From Sphingobacteriia bacterium (GTDB lineage Bacteria > Bacteroidota > Bacteroidia > UBA7662), in the NCBI GenBank assembly GCA_009926245.1, contig RFPG01000020.1:1-11905 (forward strand): DNA of 11,905 bases. Direction: 5' to 3'. Below the pieces are notes generated by a model. That model had not been told where the DNA came from. It was given only the letters and a program-made list of their open reading frames with translations, and searched no databases. The translations under genes were made by a program, and so were the position numbers. The first letter of the stretch is position 1; every line of letters begins with the position of its first letter. Shown here one piece after another: positions 1-7,029 of this stretch.

Positions 1-858
1 GGATTTTTGTCCATTTTGCCTGTTGACCAAGGAATTGAGCATTCAGCCGGCGCTTCGTTTGCACCCAATCCCCGCTATTTCGATTCCGAAAACATCGTTC
101 GATTGGCCATTGAATCGGGTTGCAATGCCGTAGCGTCCACCTTTGGAGTCTTGGGTTCGGTGGCCCGTCGATATGCTCACAAAATCCCTTTCATCGTCAA
201 AATCAACCACAACGAATTTTTGTCCTACCCCAACGAGTACGATCAAATCATGTTCGGCTCGGTTCGCGAAGCCTGGGAAATGGGCGCCGTGGCCGTTGGT
301 GCGACGATTTATTTTGGCTCTGAAGGTTCCCGTCGGCAATTGGTCGAAGTGGCCGAGGCCTTCGAAGAGGCGCATTCCCTGGGCATGGCCACGATTTTGT
401 GGTGCTACCTCCGCAATCCAGGCTTCAAGGTGGACGGCGTCGATTATCATACCTCGACCGATCTGAGCTCGCAGGCCAACCACCTAGGTGTTACCATCCA
501 GGCCGATATCATCAAGCAAAAGCTTCCGACCAACAACGGGGGATACCTGGCCACCAAACATGGCAAAACCCATCGCTTGGTTTACGATCAGTTGACCACC
601 GACCACCCCATTGATTTGTGTCGTTACCAGGTAGCCAACGGGTACATGGGACGGGCTGGTTTGATTAATTCCGGAGGGGAATCCAAAGGAGCCGACGATT
701 TGACCGAAGCTGTAGCGACGGCCGTTATCAACAAACGAGCCGGCGGTTCGGGATTGATTTTGGGTCGAAAAGCTTTTCAGAGACCGATGGCCGAGGGGGT
801 TGACTTGTTGAACAAGGTTCAAGACGTTTACTTGGATTCCAGCATCGATTTCGCCTAA
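1..858 (+). CDS. fbaB: Class I fructose-bisphosphate aldolase (DhnA/FbaB family), 5'-truncated by window edge
   Basis: Cytoplasmic aldolase that interconverts fructose 1,6-bisphosphate with dihydroxyacetone phosphate and glyceraldehyde 3-phosphate in glycolysis and gluconeogenesis, through a lysine Schiff base and without metal. The frame is open from base 1, and the first visible residues ([11 protein letters not shown]) align with E. coli FbaB from about residue 66. Roughly 65 N-terminal residues therefore lie upstream, and the in-frame TTG at base 7 is not the start. The rest is collinear with Fba[42 protein letters not shown] and the C-terminal ILGRKAF. The likely Schiff-base lysine is in ADIIKQK (codon 514-516), matching the E. 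coli catalytic lysine as I recall it. The stop lies 3 bases before accD, so the two are almost certainly co-transcribed from a promoter outside the window. It belongs to the archaeal-type class I family, unrelated to animal class I or class II aldolases. Confidence 0.95.
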   Translation, partial: GFLSILPVDQGIEHSAGASFAPNPRYFDSENIVRLAIESGCNAVASTFGVLGSVARRYAHKIPFIVKINHNEFLSYPNEYDQIMFGSVREAWEMGAVAVGATIYFGSEGSRRQLVEVAEAFEEAHSLGMATILWCYLRNPGFKVDGVDYHTSTDLSSQANHLGVTIQADIIKQKLPTNNGGYLATKHGKTHRLVYDQLTTDHPIDLCRYQVANGYMGRAGLINSGGESKGADDLTEAVATAVINKRAGGSGLILGRKAFQRPMAEGVDLLNKVQDVYLDSSIDFA

Positions 859-861
859 AGC

Positions 862-1707
862 ATGGCTTGGTTCAAACGTTCTACCGCCGGGGTGACCACG
901 GCAACCGACGAGAAGCGCGAAGCGCCCGATGGATTGTGGTTCAAATGCCCCTCTTGCAAGGCTTCGGTTTTAACCAAAGATTTGCAGGAGAACCTCTCGG
1001 TATGCCCCAAATGCGATTACCACCATCGCCTGGGGTCCGAAGGTTATTTCAACATCCTTTTTGATCAAGGAATTTACGAGGAATTGGATGCAGATTTAAT
1101 TTCACTGAATCCTCTTAACTTCAAGGATACCAAGGACTACGGCGATCGCCTTCGGGATGCTCGAGCCAAGACGGGGCTCCGAGATGCTTTGCGGTCCGCC
1201 GTTGGTAACCTGAACGGATTTCCCCTGGTGGTGGCCTGCATGGATTTTGAATTCATCGGCGGGTCGATGGGCACGGTGATGGGCGAGAAAATTGCCCGGG
1301 CTGTGGACAAGGCCCGTGCCCTGCGTTGTCCGGTCTTGGTGATTTCCAGATCCGGGGGCGCCCGCATGATGGAGGCCGCTTTTTCTTTGATGCAAATGGC
1401 CAAAACATCGGCCAAACTATCCCTGGCCGATCGGGAGGGGATTCCCTACATCTCCCTCATGACCGATCCTACCACCGGAGGGGTCACCGCATCGTTTGCG
1501 ATGTTGGGCGATTTGAATTTGGCCGAACCCGGTGCCTTGATTGGTTTTGCCGGACCCCGCGTGATTCGCGAAACCATCAAGAAGGATTTGCCGCCAGGTT
1601 TCCAAAGCGCCGAATCGGTGCTTGAAAGTGGTTTCCTGGACTTGATCGTTCCGCGACATACCCTGAAGGAGACCTTGGCCCGGCTTTTGTCGCATCTGCG
1701 TCCCTAG
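862..1707 (+). CDS. accD: Acetyl-CoA carboxylase carboxyltransferase subunit beta
   Basis: Beta subunit of the carboxyltransferase half of acetyl-CoA carboxylase. With AccA it moves the carboxyl group from biotinylated AccB to acetyl-CoA, giving malonyl-CoA for fatty acid synthesis. The protein has 281 residues, normal for the family. An N-terminal zinc ribbon is complete, with cysteines at 29, 32, 48 and 51 in two CxxC pairs. The crotonase-fold carboxyltransferase core follows, with GGSMGTVMGEK, SRSGGARMMEA (acyl-CoA oxyanion region), DPTTGGVTAS and GFAGPRVI. The start ATG begins 3 bases after the aldolase stop, and MAWFKR is a typical AccD N-terminus. There is no Shine-Dalgarno, as usual in Bacteroidota. 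accA is not in the window. From memory, many Flavobacteriia AccD proteins have lost the zinc cysteines, so their retention here may be useful for placing the organism. Confidence 0.97.
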   Translation: MAWFKRSTAGVTTATDEKREAPDGLWFKCPSCKASVLTKDLQENLSVCPKCDYHHRLGSEGYFNILFDQGIYEELDADLISLNPLNFKDTKDYGDRLRDARAKTGLRDALRSAVGNLNGFPLVVACMDFEFIGGSMGTVMGEKIARAVDKARALRCPVLVISRSGGARMMEAAFSLMQMAKTSAKLSLADREGIPYISLMTDPTTGGVTASFAMLGDLNLAEPGALIGFAGPRVIRETIKKDLPPGFQSAESVLESGFLDLIVPRHTLKETLARLLSHLRP

Positions 1708-1723
1708 CCTCTGTCAACAAAAC

Positions 1724-1754
1724 TTGGAATTTGGCCCTCAAAGCCGTATCTTTG
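1724..1754 (+). promoter_or_regulatory. Bacteroidota sigma-A promoter of rpsO
   Basis: TTG (1724-1726), then 20 bases, then TATCTTTG (1747-1754), which fits the Bacteroidota consensus of a -33 TTG and a -7 TAnnTTTG separated by about 17-23 bases. Transcription would begin near 1758, giving a leader of about 68 bases. The in-frame TTG that would extend the S15 reading frame upstream lies inside this promoter, which argues against a start there. The -33 box begins only 17 bases after the accD stop. Confidence 0.8.
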
Positions 1755-1777
1755 CGATTCTAAAATTTTATAAACAA

Positions 1778-1814
1778 CAGCGGCCCCAACCAACAGCGAC
1801 CTCAGCGGCCCCAA
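1778..1814 (+). repeat. Direct repeat in the rpsO leader
   Basis: The 12-mer CAGCGGCCCCAA occurs at 1778-1789 and again at 1803-1814, with a partial copy CAGCGACCT at 1794-1802 between them. All lie in the predicted untranslated leader of rpsO, the last copy ending 11 bases before the ATG. Nine bases of each full copy (GCGGCCCCA) are perfectly complementary to 2114-2122 in the rpsO terminator. Its function is unknown. In several phyla S15 represses its own translation by binding its mRNA leader, so this is a reasonable place for such a site. Confidence 0.7.
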
Positions 1815-1825
1815 ATAAGCGGAAA

Positions 1826-2095
1826 ATGTATTTAGACAAAACCAAAAGATCCGAAATCTACACTCAATTCGGCCAAAACGCCCAGGATTCAGGCACGGCA
1901 GAAAGCCAGATTGCCCAGTTTTCCTTCCGTATTGCTCACCTGACCGAGCATCTCAAGAAAAACAAGAAGGACTATTCCACCCAGCTCTCCCTCGTCAAAA
2001 TGGTCGGAAAGCGCCGGGATTTACTTAATTACCTGAAGCAAATCGACATTGCTCGTTACAGGGCGGTGATCGAAAAACTCAATCTTCGCAGGTAA
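1826..2095 (+). CDS. rpsO: 30S ribosomal protein S15
   Basis: Primary 16S rRNA-binding protein of the small-subunit platform, which binds the helix 20/21/22 junction early in assembly. The protein has 89 residues, the standard S15 length, beginning MYLDKTKRSEI. Diagnostic segments are GTAESQIA, FRIAHLTEHLK (with the RNA-contacting helix) and SLVKMVGKRRDLLNYLK, ending NLRR. The start at 1826 is chosen because it gives the family length and because the longer TTG start at 1724 overlaps the promoter. The bases before the ATG are A-rich with no Shine-Dalgarno. The gene has its own promoter and a strong terminator, so it can be monocistronic. The neighbouring pnp gene keeps the classic rpsO-pnp order. 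Confidence 0.97.
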   Translation: MYLDKTKRSEIYTQFGQNAQDSGTAESQIAQFSFRIAHLTEHLKKNKKDYSTQLSLVKMVGKRRDLLNYLKQIDIARYRAVIEKLNLRR

Positions 2096-2099
2096 TTTC

Positions 2100-2128
2100 A
2101 AAGGCGGTTCCTCTGGGGCCGCCTTTTT
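2100..2128 (+). terminator. Rho-independent terminator of rpsO
   Basis: A 12-pair stem forms between 2100-2111 (AAAGGCGGTTCC) and 2115-2126 (GGGGCCGCCTTT), with two G-U pairs and a three-base TCT loop. It is followed at once by Ts through 2128. It starts 4 bases after the rpsO stop. Transcripts reaching pnp must read through it or start downstream. Confidence 0.88.
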
Positions 2129-2147
2129 GCGTTCACCGGAACTCCGC

Positions 2148-2189
2148 GACCCTCCAGGGTCCATCGCTATGCATGGTTCGGTGTGCATA
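2148..2189 (+). promoter_or_regulatory. Two tandem hairpins in the pnp leader
   Basis: The 165 bases between rpsO and pnp hold, after the terminator, two inverted repeats. GACCCT and AGGGTC (2148-2153 and 2156-2161) form a 5-pair stem with a 4-base loop. TATGCA and TGCATA (2168-2173 and 2184-2189) are extended by two G-U pairs to 8 pairs around a 6-base loop. I find no TAnnTTTG promoter between the rpsO terminator and pnp. E. coli pnp also has leader stem-loops used in autoregulation by RNase III and PNPase; any similar role here is inference. Confidence 0.4.
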
Positions 2190-2260
2190 CTCTCTTTTCG
2201 TGGCCTGAATCATCCGGTGATGACGCCCGCCTTTTATCCAACCCTGTTTACCCAATCTTT

Positions 2261-4375
2261 ATGAAACCACAATCCACTGTACAATCCATTCAATTGCCCG
2301 ACGGTCGGGTCATTACCCTCGAAACCGGTCTCATGGCCCGTCAAGCTGACGGTGCTGTCCTTCTTAGCATGGGGGATACCCGGCTTTTGGCCACCGTTGT
2401 TTCGGCCAAAGAAGCCAAAGAAGACGTCGACTTTATGCCCCTCACCGTGGATTACCAAGAGAAATTCGCATCCACCGGTAAAATCCCAGGCAGTTTTCAT
2501 GCCGAAATTCTGCCCGATGCATTGGCCGGCCTGGCCGCCTCCGCAGCCTTGGCCGTTTCCAATGTCCCATTCAACGGTCCTATTTCCGAAGTGAGGGTGG
2601 CCCGCATTGACGGTGAATTTGTCATCAACCCTTCTCGCAGCGCGCTTGAAACGGCCGATATGGATTTGATGGTGGCCGCTACCCTGGAGAATGTGATGAT
2701 GGTGGAAGGCGAAGCCAAAGAATGTTCGGAACAAGATCTGGCTCAAGCCATTTTGGTGGCTCACAATGCCATCAAAGATCAATGCAGGGTGCAGCTAGAG
2801 CTGCGTGCCGCTGTCGGAGCTACTCCAAGGGCCTATTTGCATGAGCGCTCGGATGACAAGCTTCGTCATGCCGTTGAATCTTTTTGTTACGACAAAGTAT
2901 ACAATGTGGCCAAATCAGGAGCGCCCAAGCACGAGCGTTCGGCCGGTTTCCGCCAAGTTCTCGAAGATTTTATCGCCTCCCTCGGTGAAGGAGCCGAAGT
3001 CGATAAATTTTTGGTCAAGAAATACTTCCATGACGTGGAGTACAGCGCCATGCGCAACATGATTTTGGACGAAGAGCGTCGTTTGGACGGTCGTCGTTTG
3101 GATGAAGTTCGTCCGATTTGGTGCGAGGCTGGGTTTCTTCCTGCCACCCACGGTTCGGCCCTCTTTACGCGGGGTGAAACCCAATCCCTGACTTCGGTGA
3201 CGCTGGGCTCCAAAGAGGATGAGCAAATGATTGATGGGGCGGTTATTTCAGGCTATAACAATTTCCTTCTTCATTACAATTTCCCTTCTTTTTCGACCGG
3301 TGAAACCCGTCCCAACCGGGGACCGGGCCGTCGCGAAGTGGGTCACGGAAACTTGGCAATGCGGGCCCTCAAGCAAGTATTGCCCCCTCAGGAAGAATGC
3401 CCTTACACCATTCGGATTGTATCGGACATCTTGGAGTCCAACGGTTCCTCTTCGATGGCCACGGTATGTGCAGGGACTTTGGCACTTATGGATGCCGGTG
3501 TTCAAATCAAAGGTCCTGTATCCGGTATTGCCATGGGTTTGATCACCGATGGAAATCGCTTCAAAGTCTTATCGGATATTCTGGGAGATGAAGATCACCT
3601 GGGCGATATGGACTTTAAGTTAACGGGTACGGCCAAAGGCATCACCGCATGTCAGATGGATATCAAGATTGATGGTCTGCCCTACGAAGTCCTATTGCAG
3701 GCATTGACCCAAGCATCGGCCGGCCGCGCCCACATTCTGGGCGAAATGAACAAGGCCCTGTCAAAACCGCGCGAAGACTACCGTCCTCATGTTCCAAGGA
3801 TTACCCAAATCACCATTGACCGTGAGTTTATTGGGGCGATCATCGGGCCCGGTGGCAAAATCATTCAAGAAATTCAGCGCGAAACGGCCTCAACTATCAG
3901 CATTGAGGAAAAAGGCGAACAGGGTATTGTCCAGATTTATACGGCCGACAAAGCCGGTATGGACAAAGCCGTCGCCCGTATTCGCGGTATTGCAGCCAAG
4001 CCAGAAATGGGGGCCGTCTATTCAGGTAAAGTCAAGTCGATTATGCCCTTTGGTGCATTTGTCGAATTCATGCCCGGCAAGGATGGCCTTTTGCACATTT
4101 CAGAAATCCGTTGGGAGCGCATCGAAACCATGGACGGTGTCTTTACCGAAGGACAAGAAATCCAAGTTAAGTTGGTAGAGGTCGATCCCAAGACCGGTAA
4201 GTTCCGTCTATCGGCCAAGGCCTTGCTGCCTCGTCCAGAGGGAATGCCGGAGCGTGGACCCCGTCCTGACCGTGGGCCTCGCCCAGAGCGCGGACCCCGC
4301 CCGGACCGCGGACCCCGTCCTGAAGGCGGTGAGGCCCGTGCCGAGCAGCAGGATGGCACCGAAGGTGACGCCTAG
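2261..4375 (+). CDS. pnp: Polyribonucleotide nucleotidyltransferase (PNPase) with an internal deletion in RNase PH domain 1
   Basis: Trimeric 3'-5' exoribonuclease that phosphorolyses RNA to nucleoside diphosphates, central to mRNA decay. The protein has 704 residues from ATG 2261 ([10 protein letters not shown]). The GTG at 2183 would add 26 unconserved residues and cut through the leader hairpins. Domain order: RNase PH 1 (about 10-190), helical linker, RNase PH 2 (about 265-500), KH with GPGG at 529-532, S1 (about 584-655), and a basic-acidic tail (656-704). The catalytic second PH domain is complete, including [16 protein letters not shown] with D445, D451 and K453 at the positions of E. 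coli D486, D492 and K494. Domain 1 is not complete: after GKIPGSF (73-79) the sequence goes through only HAEIL to PDALAG, where homologues carry about 48 residues including the FFRR-type loop and RLIDRPIRPLFP. The frame is otherwise undisturbed. Confidence 0.95.
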   Translation: MKPQSTVQSIQLPDGRVITLETGLMARQADGAVLLSMGDTRLLATVVSAKEAKEDVDFMPLTVDYQEKFASTGKIPGSFHAEILPDALAGLAASAALAVSNVPFNGPISEVRVARIDGEFVINPSRSALETADMDLMVAATLENVMMVEGEAKECSEQDLAQAILVAHNAIKDQCRVQLELRAAVGATPRAYLHERSDDKLRHAVESFCYDKVYNVAKSGAPKHERSAGFRQVLEDFIASLGEGAEVDKFLVKKYFHDVEYSAMRNMILDEERRLDGRRLDEVRPIWCEAGFLPATHGSALFTRGETQSLTSVTLGSKEDEQMIDGAVISGYNNFLLHYNFPSFSTGETRPNRGPGRREVGHGNLAMRALKQVLPPQEECPYTIRIVSDILESNGSSSMATVCAGTLALMDAGVQIKGPVSGIAMGLITDGNRFKVLSDILGDEDHLGDMDFKLTGTAKGITACQMDIKIDGLPYEVLLQALTQASAGRAHILGEMNKALSKPREDYRPHVPRITQITIDREFIGAIIGPGGKIIQEIQRETASTISIEEKGEQGIVQIYTADKAGMDKAVARIRGIAAKPEMGAVYSGKVKSIMPFGAFVEFMPGKDGLLHISEIRWERIETMDGVFTEGQEIQVKLVEVDPKTGKFRLSAKALLPRPEGMPERGPRPDRGPRPERGPRPDRGPRPEGGEARAEQQDGTEGDA
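4250..4321 (+). repeat. Four 18-bp tandem repeats encoding (E/D)RGPRP at the PNPase C-terminus
   Basis: Four consecutive 18-base units (4250-4267, 4268-4285, 4286-4303, 4304-4321) encode [18 protein letters not shown] and DRGPRP, residues 664-687 of PNPase. The units differ mostly at third codon positions, so they are kept as protein repeats rather than being a very recent DNA expansion. Downstream the tail becomes acidic ([17 protein letters not shown]). Such Arg/Gly/Pro-rich tails are expected to be disordered and may bind RNA or protein partners. Confidence 0.9.
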
Positions 4376-4391
4376 GCGCGCCTTTGATTTT
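4361..4391 (+). terminator. Possible intrinsic terminator of pnp, overlapping its stop codon
   Basis: Bases 4361-4371 pair with 4376-4385 with a single bulged A (4368) and a CTAG loop that includes the stop codon bases, giving about 10 pairs with two G-U. The stem is followed by GATTTTGTGTTATTG, which is T-rich but interrupted. The stem contains the 8-base palindrome GGCGCGCC (4375-4382). Its strength is uncertain. Confidence 0.4.
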
Positions 4392-4411
4392 GTGTTATTG
4401 AATTAATTTTT
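4383..4411 (+). promoter_or_regulatory. Weak candidate promoter for the sigma factor gene
   Basis: TTTG (4383-4386), 17 bases, then TAATTTTT (4404-4411), one mismatch from TAnnTTTG. Transcription would begin near 4415, about 40 bases before the sigma start. The -33 element lies in the 3' arm of the possible pnp terminator. Co-transcription with pnp is the alternative. Confidence 0.35.
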
Positions 4412-4454
4412 CCCGGTTTTGGGGATTTAGCGCTGCGGCATCAATTTGCCGTCT

Positions 4455-5330
4455 GTGCGACAACTCAAAATCATTCGTCAAATCACCGCTCGCGATCAGC
4501 GATCGTTGGAGCGTTATCTTCTGGAGATTGGCCGCCTACCCCGGCTCAGCCCACAGGAAGAAGCGGCCTTGGCGGTGAGTGCACGGAGCGGTGATCGACG
4601 TGCCGTCGAGCGATTGGTGACCGCCAATCTTCGTTTTGTGGTATCGGTTGCCAAACAATACCAGAATCACGGACTAAGTCTCAACGACCTAATTAACGAA
4701 GGCAATGTGGGTTTGATCAAGGCGGTACACCGCTACGATGAAACCAAAGGTTTTAAGTTCATTTCCTATGCCGTTTGGTGGATTCGGCAATCCATCCTGC
4801 AGACCCTGGCCGATCAAGGCCGGACCGTGCGATTGCCCACCAGCCGAATGAACCGCATCGTCCAAATCAAAAGGCTGGCAGGTCGCTTGGAACAGGAATG
4901 GGGACGTGAGGTCCATTCGGTTGAACTAGCCGAACAACTGGGCCTGAGCCCCGAGGAGGTGGATGCTCATTTGGCATGGGCCCTGCGTCCCACTTCTCAA
5001 GACGCGCCGTCAGGCAACGGTGAGGACGAGTCTCCTTGGTCGGAGCGATTGGAGGATATGAATCGGCATCATCAACCCGGCTGGGTTTTGGAAAAGGAAT
5101 CCTTGGCTCAGGATGTGGACGATGTCTTGGGAGGACTTTCGAATCGTGAAGCTGAAATTCTTCGATTTTCCTACGGAATAGGGGGTCGACCTCAGTTGGA
5201 AGCGGAGGAATTATCCAACCGCTTTCAGTTGTCCAGGGAACGCGTTCGTCAAATCCGGGAAAGGGCCCTTCGTCGCCTTCGAGGAATGGCTCAGACCAAC
5301 CGCTTGCGCTTCTTTCTGGGTGGGACCTAA
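4455..5330 (+). CDS. rpoD: Primary-type RNA polymerase sigma-70 factor (divergent RpoD/SigA)
   Basis: Sigma subunit that directs core RNA polymerase to promoters. The protein has 291 residues, close to the short (about 287) primary sigma of Bacteroidota, which lacks the long N-terminal region of E. coli RpoD. The GTG at 4455 is preferred over the in-frame TTG at 4446 because it makes the protein begin (M)RQLKI, the conserved N-terminus of the phylum's RpoD. Visible parts: region 1.2 (about 15-45), region 2 with ANLRFVVSVAKQYQNHG, DLINEGNVGLIKA and FKFISYAVWWIRQSI (about 58-113), region 3 (about 130-200), and region 4 with the helix-turn-helix ELSNRFQLSRERVRQIRERA (252-271). Regions 1.2 and 2 are near canonical; regions 3 and 4 depart clearly from the usual Bacteroidota sequence. 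The rpsO-pnp-sigma order supports this being the housekeeping locus, but a second, more typical rpoD elsewhere cannot be excluded. Confidence 0.85.
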   Translation: MRQLKIIRQITARDQRSLERYLLEIGRLPRLSPQEEAALAVSARSGDRRAVERLVTANLRFVVSVAKQYQNHGLSLNDLINEGNVGLIKAVHRYDETKGFKFISYAVWWIRQSILQTLADQGRTVRLPTSRMNRIVQIKRLAGRLEQEWGREVHSVELAEQLGLSPEEVDAHLAWALRPTSQDAPSGNGEDESPWSERLEDMNRHHQPGWVLEKESLAQDVDDVLGGLSNREAEILRFSYGIGGRPQLEAEELSNRFQLSRERVRQIRERALRRLRGMAQTNRLRFFLGGT

Positions 5331-5348
5331 AGGGGCCTTGGAGGGGTT

Positions 5349-6956
5349 TTAGCCTTCGTCTCCGTTGGGGTTGTCTTCGCCGTCCTGTACCATGACCTCG
5401 GCCGAGAACCTGAACTCCAACCCCGGGTTTTCGGATTGAAGGCGCTGCAACATCCATTCGGAATCCGCCAGGTACACCGAATTCCCATCTTTGTCGTAGG
5501 CATGGTGTTCTCGGCGGTACTGAAAAAACGAGTCGATTTGCTCCGAATCAGCCGCGTGGATCCAACATGCTTTGAGGTAGGGCAGCGCTTGGTAGAGAAC
5601 CTTGGCACCGTATTCGTGGAGCATGCGGAATTGAATAACATCAAATTGCAATTCTCCGACGGTACCGATAATTTTGCGGTTACCGGGCTGCTGCACAAAG
5701 AGTTGAGCGACGCCTTCGTCGGTTAATTGGCGTAAGCCTTTGTCGAATTGTTTGGCTTTGAAGGGGTCCAGGTTTTCGACCCTGCGGAACAATTCGGGGG
5801 AAAAGGCGGGAATACCTTTGAAATATAATTTTTCGCCTTCGGTCAGGCTGTCACCGATTTTGAAATTTCCGGTATCGTAAAGGCCCACCACATCGCCGGG
5901 CCAGGCTTCGTCCACAGTATTGCGATCGCTGGCCTGAAACAAAAGAGGCGCGGCAAAGCGAAGTTTTTTGGACAAGCGAACGTGATGATAAAATTTGTTA
6001 CGCTCAAACTTGCCAGAGCAGATGCGCATAAAGGCAATACGGTCCCGGTGATTGGGATCGAGGTTGGCGTGTATTTTGAAAATAAATCCCGTAAGCTTGG
6101 GATGCTGGGTGGTGATCAGGCCCGCCTGGGTCAAGCGGGGGCCCGGCTCCGGCGCAATTTTCACAAAGGTGTCCAGCAATTCTTTGATGCCAAAATTGTT
6201 CAAGGCGCTGCCAAAAAACACCGGAGCCTGCTCAGCGGCCAGGTAGGCTTTCCGGTCAAAAGCGCCATAAACATCCAGCAATTCCAGGTCCTCCCGCAGT
6301 TTGGGAGCCAAGGCCCCCAGGACTTGGTCCAATTCAGGGTCATCGGCCCCATCAAAATGCCGCACATCGGAGGCAATGGTGGTTTTGGAAGCCGAGAATA
6401 AATCCAATTCTCCTTTGGCACGGTTGTAAACACCTTTGAAACGATCGCCCTGACCAATTGGCCAAGTGAGAGGGCAGGGATGCAACCCTAACTTGGCTTC
6501 GAGTTCATCCAGCAGATCCCAGGGGTCCTGGCCTTCTCGGTCCATTTTGTTGATGAGGACCAAAACGGGGGTGGCCCGCATTCGACAAACCCGCATCAGG
6601 TTTTCGGTTTGCTCTTCAACCCCTTTGGCTGCATCCACGACAAGAATAACGGAGTCCACGGCGGTCAGGGTTCGGTAGGTGTCTTCGGCAAAATCTTTGT
6701 GCCCGGGGGTATCCAAAATATTGACCCGGCATCCCCCGTATTCAAAGCCCATCACCGATGTTGAAACCGATATCCCCCGTTGTTTCTCAATTTCCATGAA
6801 ATCGGAGGTGGCCGTTTTGCGAATCTTGTTGGATTTGACGGCTCCTGCCGTTTGAATAGCACCCCCAAAGAGCAGGAACTTCTCGGTCAGGGTGGTTTTG
6901 CCGGCATCGGGATGCGATACAATGGCAAAGGTGCGTCTAGGCAGTGGATTTGGCAT
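5349..6956 (-). CDS. prfC: Peptide chain release factor 3 (RF3)
   Basis: Translational GTPase that removes RF1/RF2 from the ribosome after peptide release and contributes to post-peptidyl-transfer quality control. The protein has 535 residues (E. coli RF3 has 529) and begins [20 protein letters not shown]. GTPase motifs: P-loop SHPDAGKTT (14-22), switch [10 protein letters not shown] (82-89), NKMD (136-139). RF3-specific segments follow, including [44 protein letters not shown] and [12 protein letters not shown]. No truncation or missing motif is visible. The gene is convergent with the sigma gene (18 bases between stops, no clear terminator) and divergent from the thioredoxin-like gene. A -7 box lies 8 bases from the ATG, so the leader would be very short. 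Confidence 0.97.
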   Translation of the reverse strand: MPNPLPRRTFAIVSHPDAGKTTLTEKFLLFGGAIQTAGAVKSNKIRKTATSDFMEIEKQRGISVSTSVMGFEYGGCRVNILDTPGHKDFAEDTYRTLTAVDSVILVVDAAKGVEEQTENLMRVCRMRATPVLVLINKMDREGQDPWDLLDELEAKLGLHPCPLTWPIGQGDRFKGVYNRAKGELDLFSASKTTIASDVRHFDGADDPELDQVLGALAPKLREDLELLDVYGAFDRKAYLAAEQAPVFFGSALNNFGIKELLDTFVKIAPEPGPRLTQAGLITTQHPKLTGFIFKIHANLDPNHRDRIAFMRICSGKFERNKFYHHVRLSKKLRFAAPLLFQASDRNTVDEAWPGDVVGLYDTGNFKIGDSLTEGEKLYFKGIPAFSPELFRRVENLDPFKAKQFDKGLRQLTDEGVAQLFVQQPGNRKIIGTVGELQFDVIQFRMLHEYGAKVLYQALPYLKACWIHAADSEQIDSFFQYRREHHAYDKDGNSVYLADSEWMLQRLQSENPGLEFRFSAEVMVQDGEDNPNGDEG

Positions 6957-6964
6957 AAAGCTTC

Positions 6965-6972
6965 CAAAGATA
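6965..6972 (-). promoter_or_regulatory. -7 box of prfC
   Basis: The minus strand reads TATCTTTG at 6972-6965, identical to the rpsO and hppA boxes, ending 8 bases before the prfC ATG. No TTG is found at the expected -33 distance, so the promoter may be weak or factor-dependent. The predicted start of transcription is near 6961, leaving a leader of about 5 bases. Confidence 0.55.
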
Positions 6973-6985
6973 GGTCCTTGGGCTG

Positions 6986-6993
6986 TAATTTTG
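6986..6993 (+). promoter_or_regulatory. -7 box of the thioredoxin-like gene
   Basis: TAATTTTG at 6986-6993 on the plus strand matches TAnnTTTG perfectly. No TTG lies 17-23 bases upstream. The expected transcript would begin near 6997 with a leader of about 33 bases. The prfC box lies back-to-back with it, 13 bases away. Confidence 0.5.
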
Positions 6994-7029
6994 GGGCTAT
7001 GTCAAAGTCCCTCAGTCCTATAACACAAG

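Noticed and set aside
1141..1150. GGCGATCGCC palindrome in accD as a HIP1-like genome element
   Set aside because: I noticed it only once in the window, inside a coding region, so there is no sign of a dispersed repeat.
1724..1825. Upstream extension of S15 by 34 residues from a TTG start
   Set aside because: The extension has no S15 homology, its TTG is the -33 promoter box, and the -7 box and predicted transcription start lie inside it.
2183..2260. Upstream GTG start for PNPase
   Set aside because: It adds 26 residues unlike any PNPase N-terminus and cuts into a leader hairpin; ATG 2261 gives the normal beginning.
2234..2782. 182-codon minus-strand open frame opposite the start of pnp, considered as an explanation for the domain 1 gap
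   Set aside because: It is a His/Gly-rich shadow with no homology. The plus frame is continuous through the gap, so no overlapping gene is needed.
4250..4321. Tandem repeat as a CRISPR array
   Set aside because: Units are 18 bases with no spacers and are in frame within a protein tail.
5331..5348. Bidirectional terminator between the sigma gene and prfC
   Set aside because: CTAAA and TTTAG around the two stop codons can pair, but the interior is poorly paired and neither side has a T-run.
4867..5457. 196-codon minus-strand open frame across the ends of the sigma and prfC genes
   Set aside because: It is antisense to clearly conserved sigma regions 3-4, is rich in Pro/Arg, and has no recognisable domain; a shadow of codon bias.
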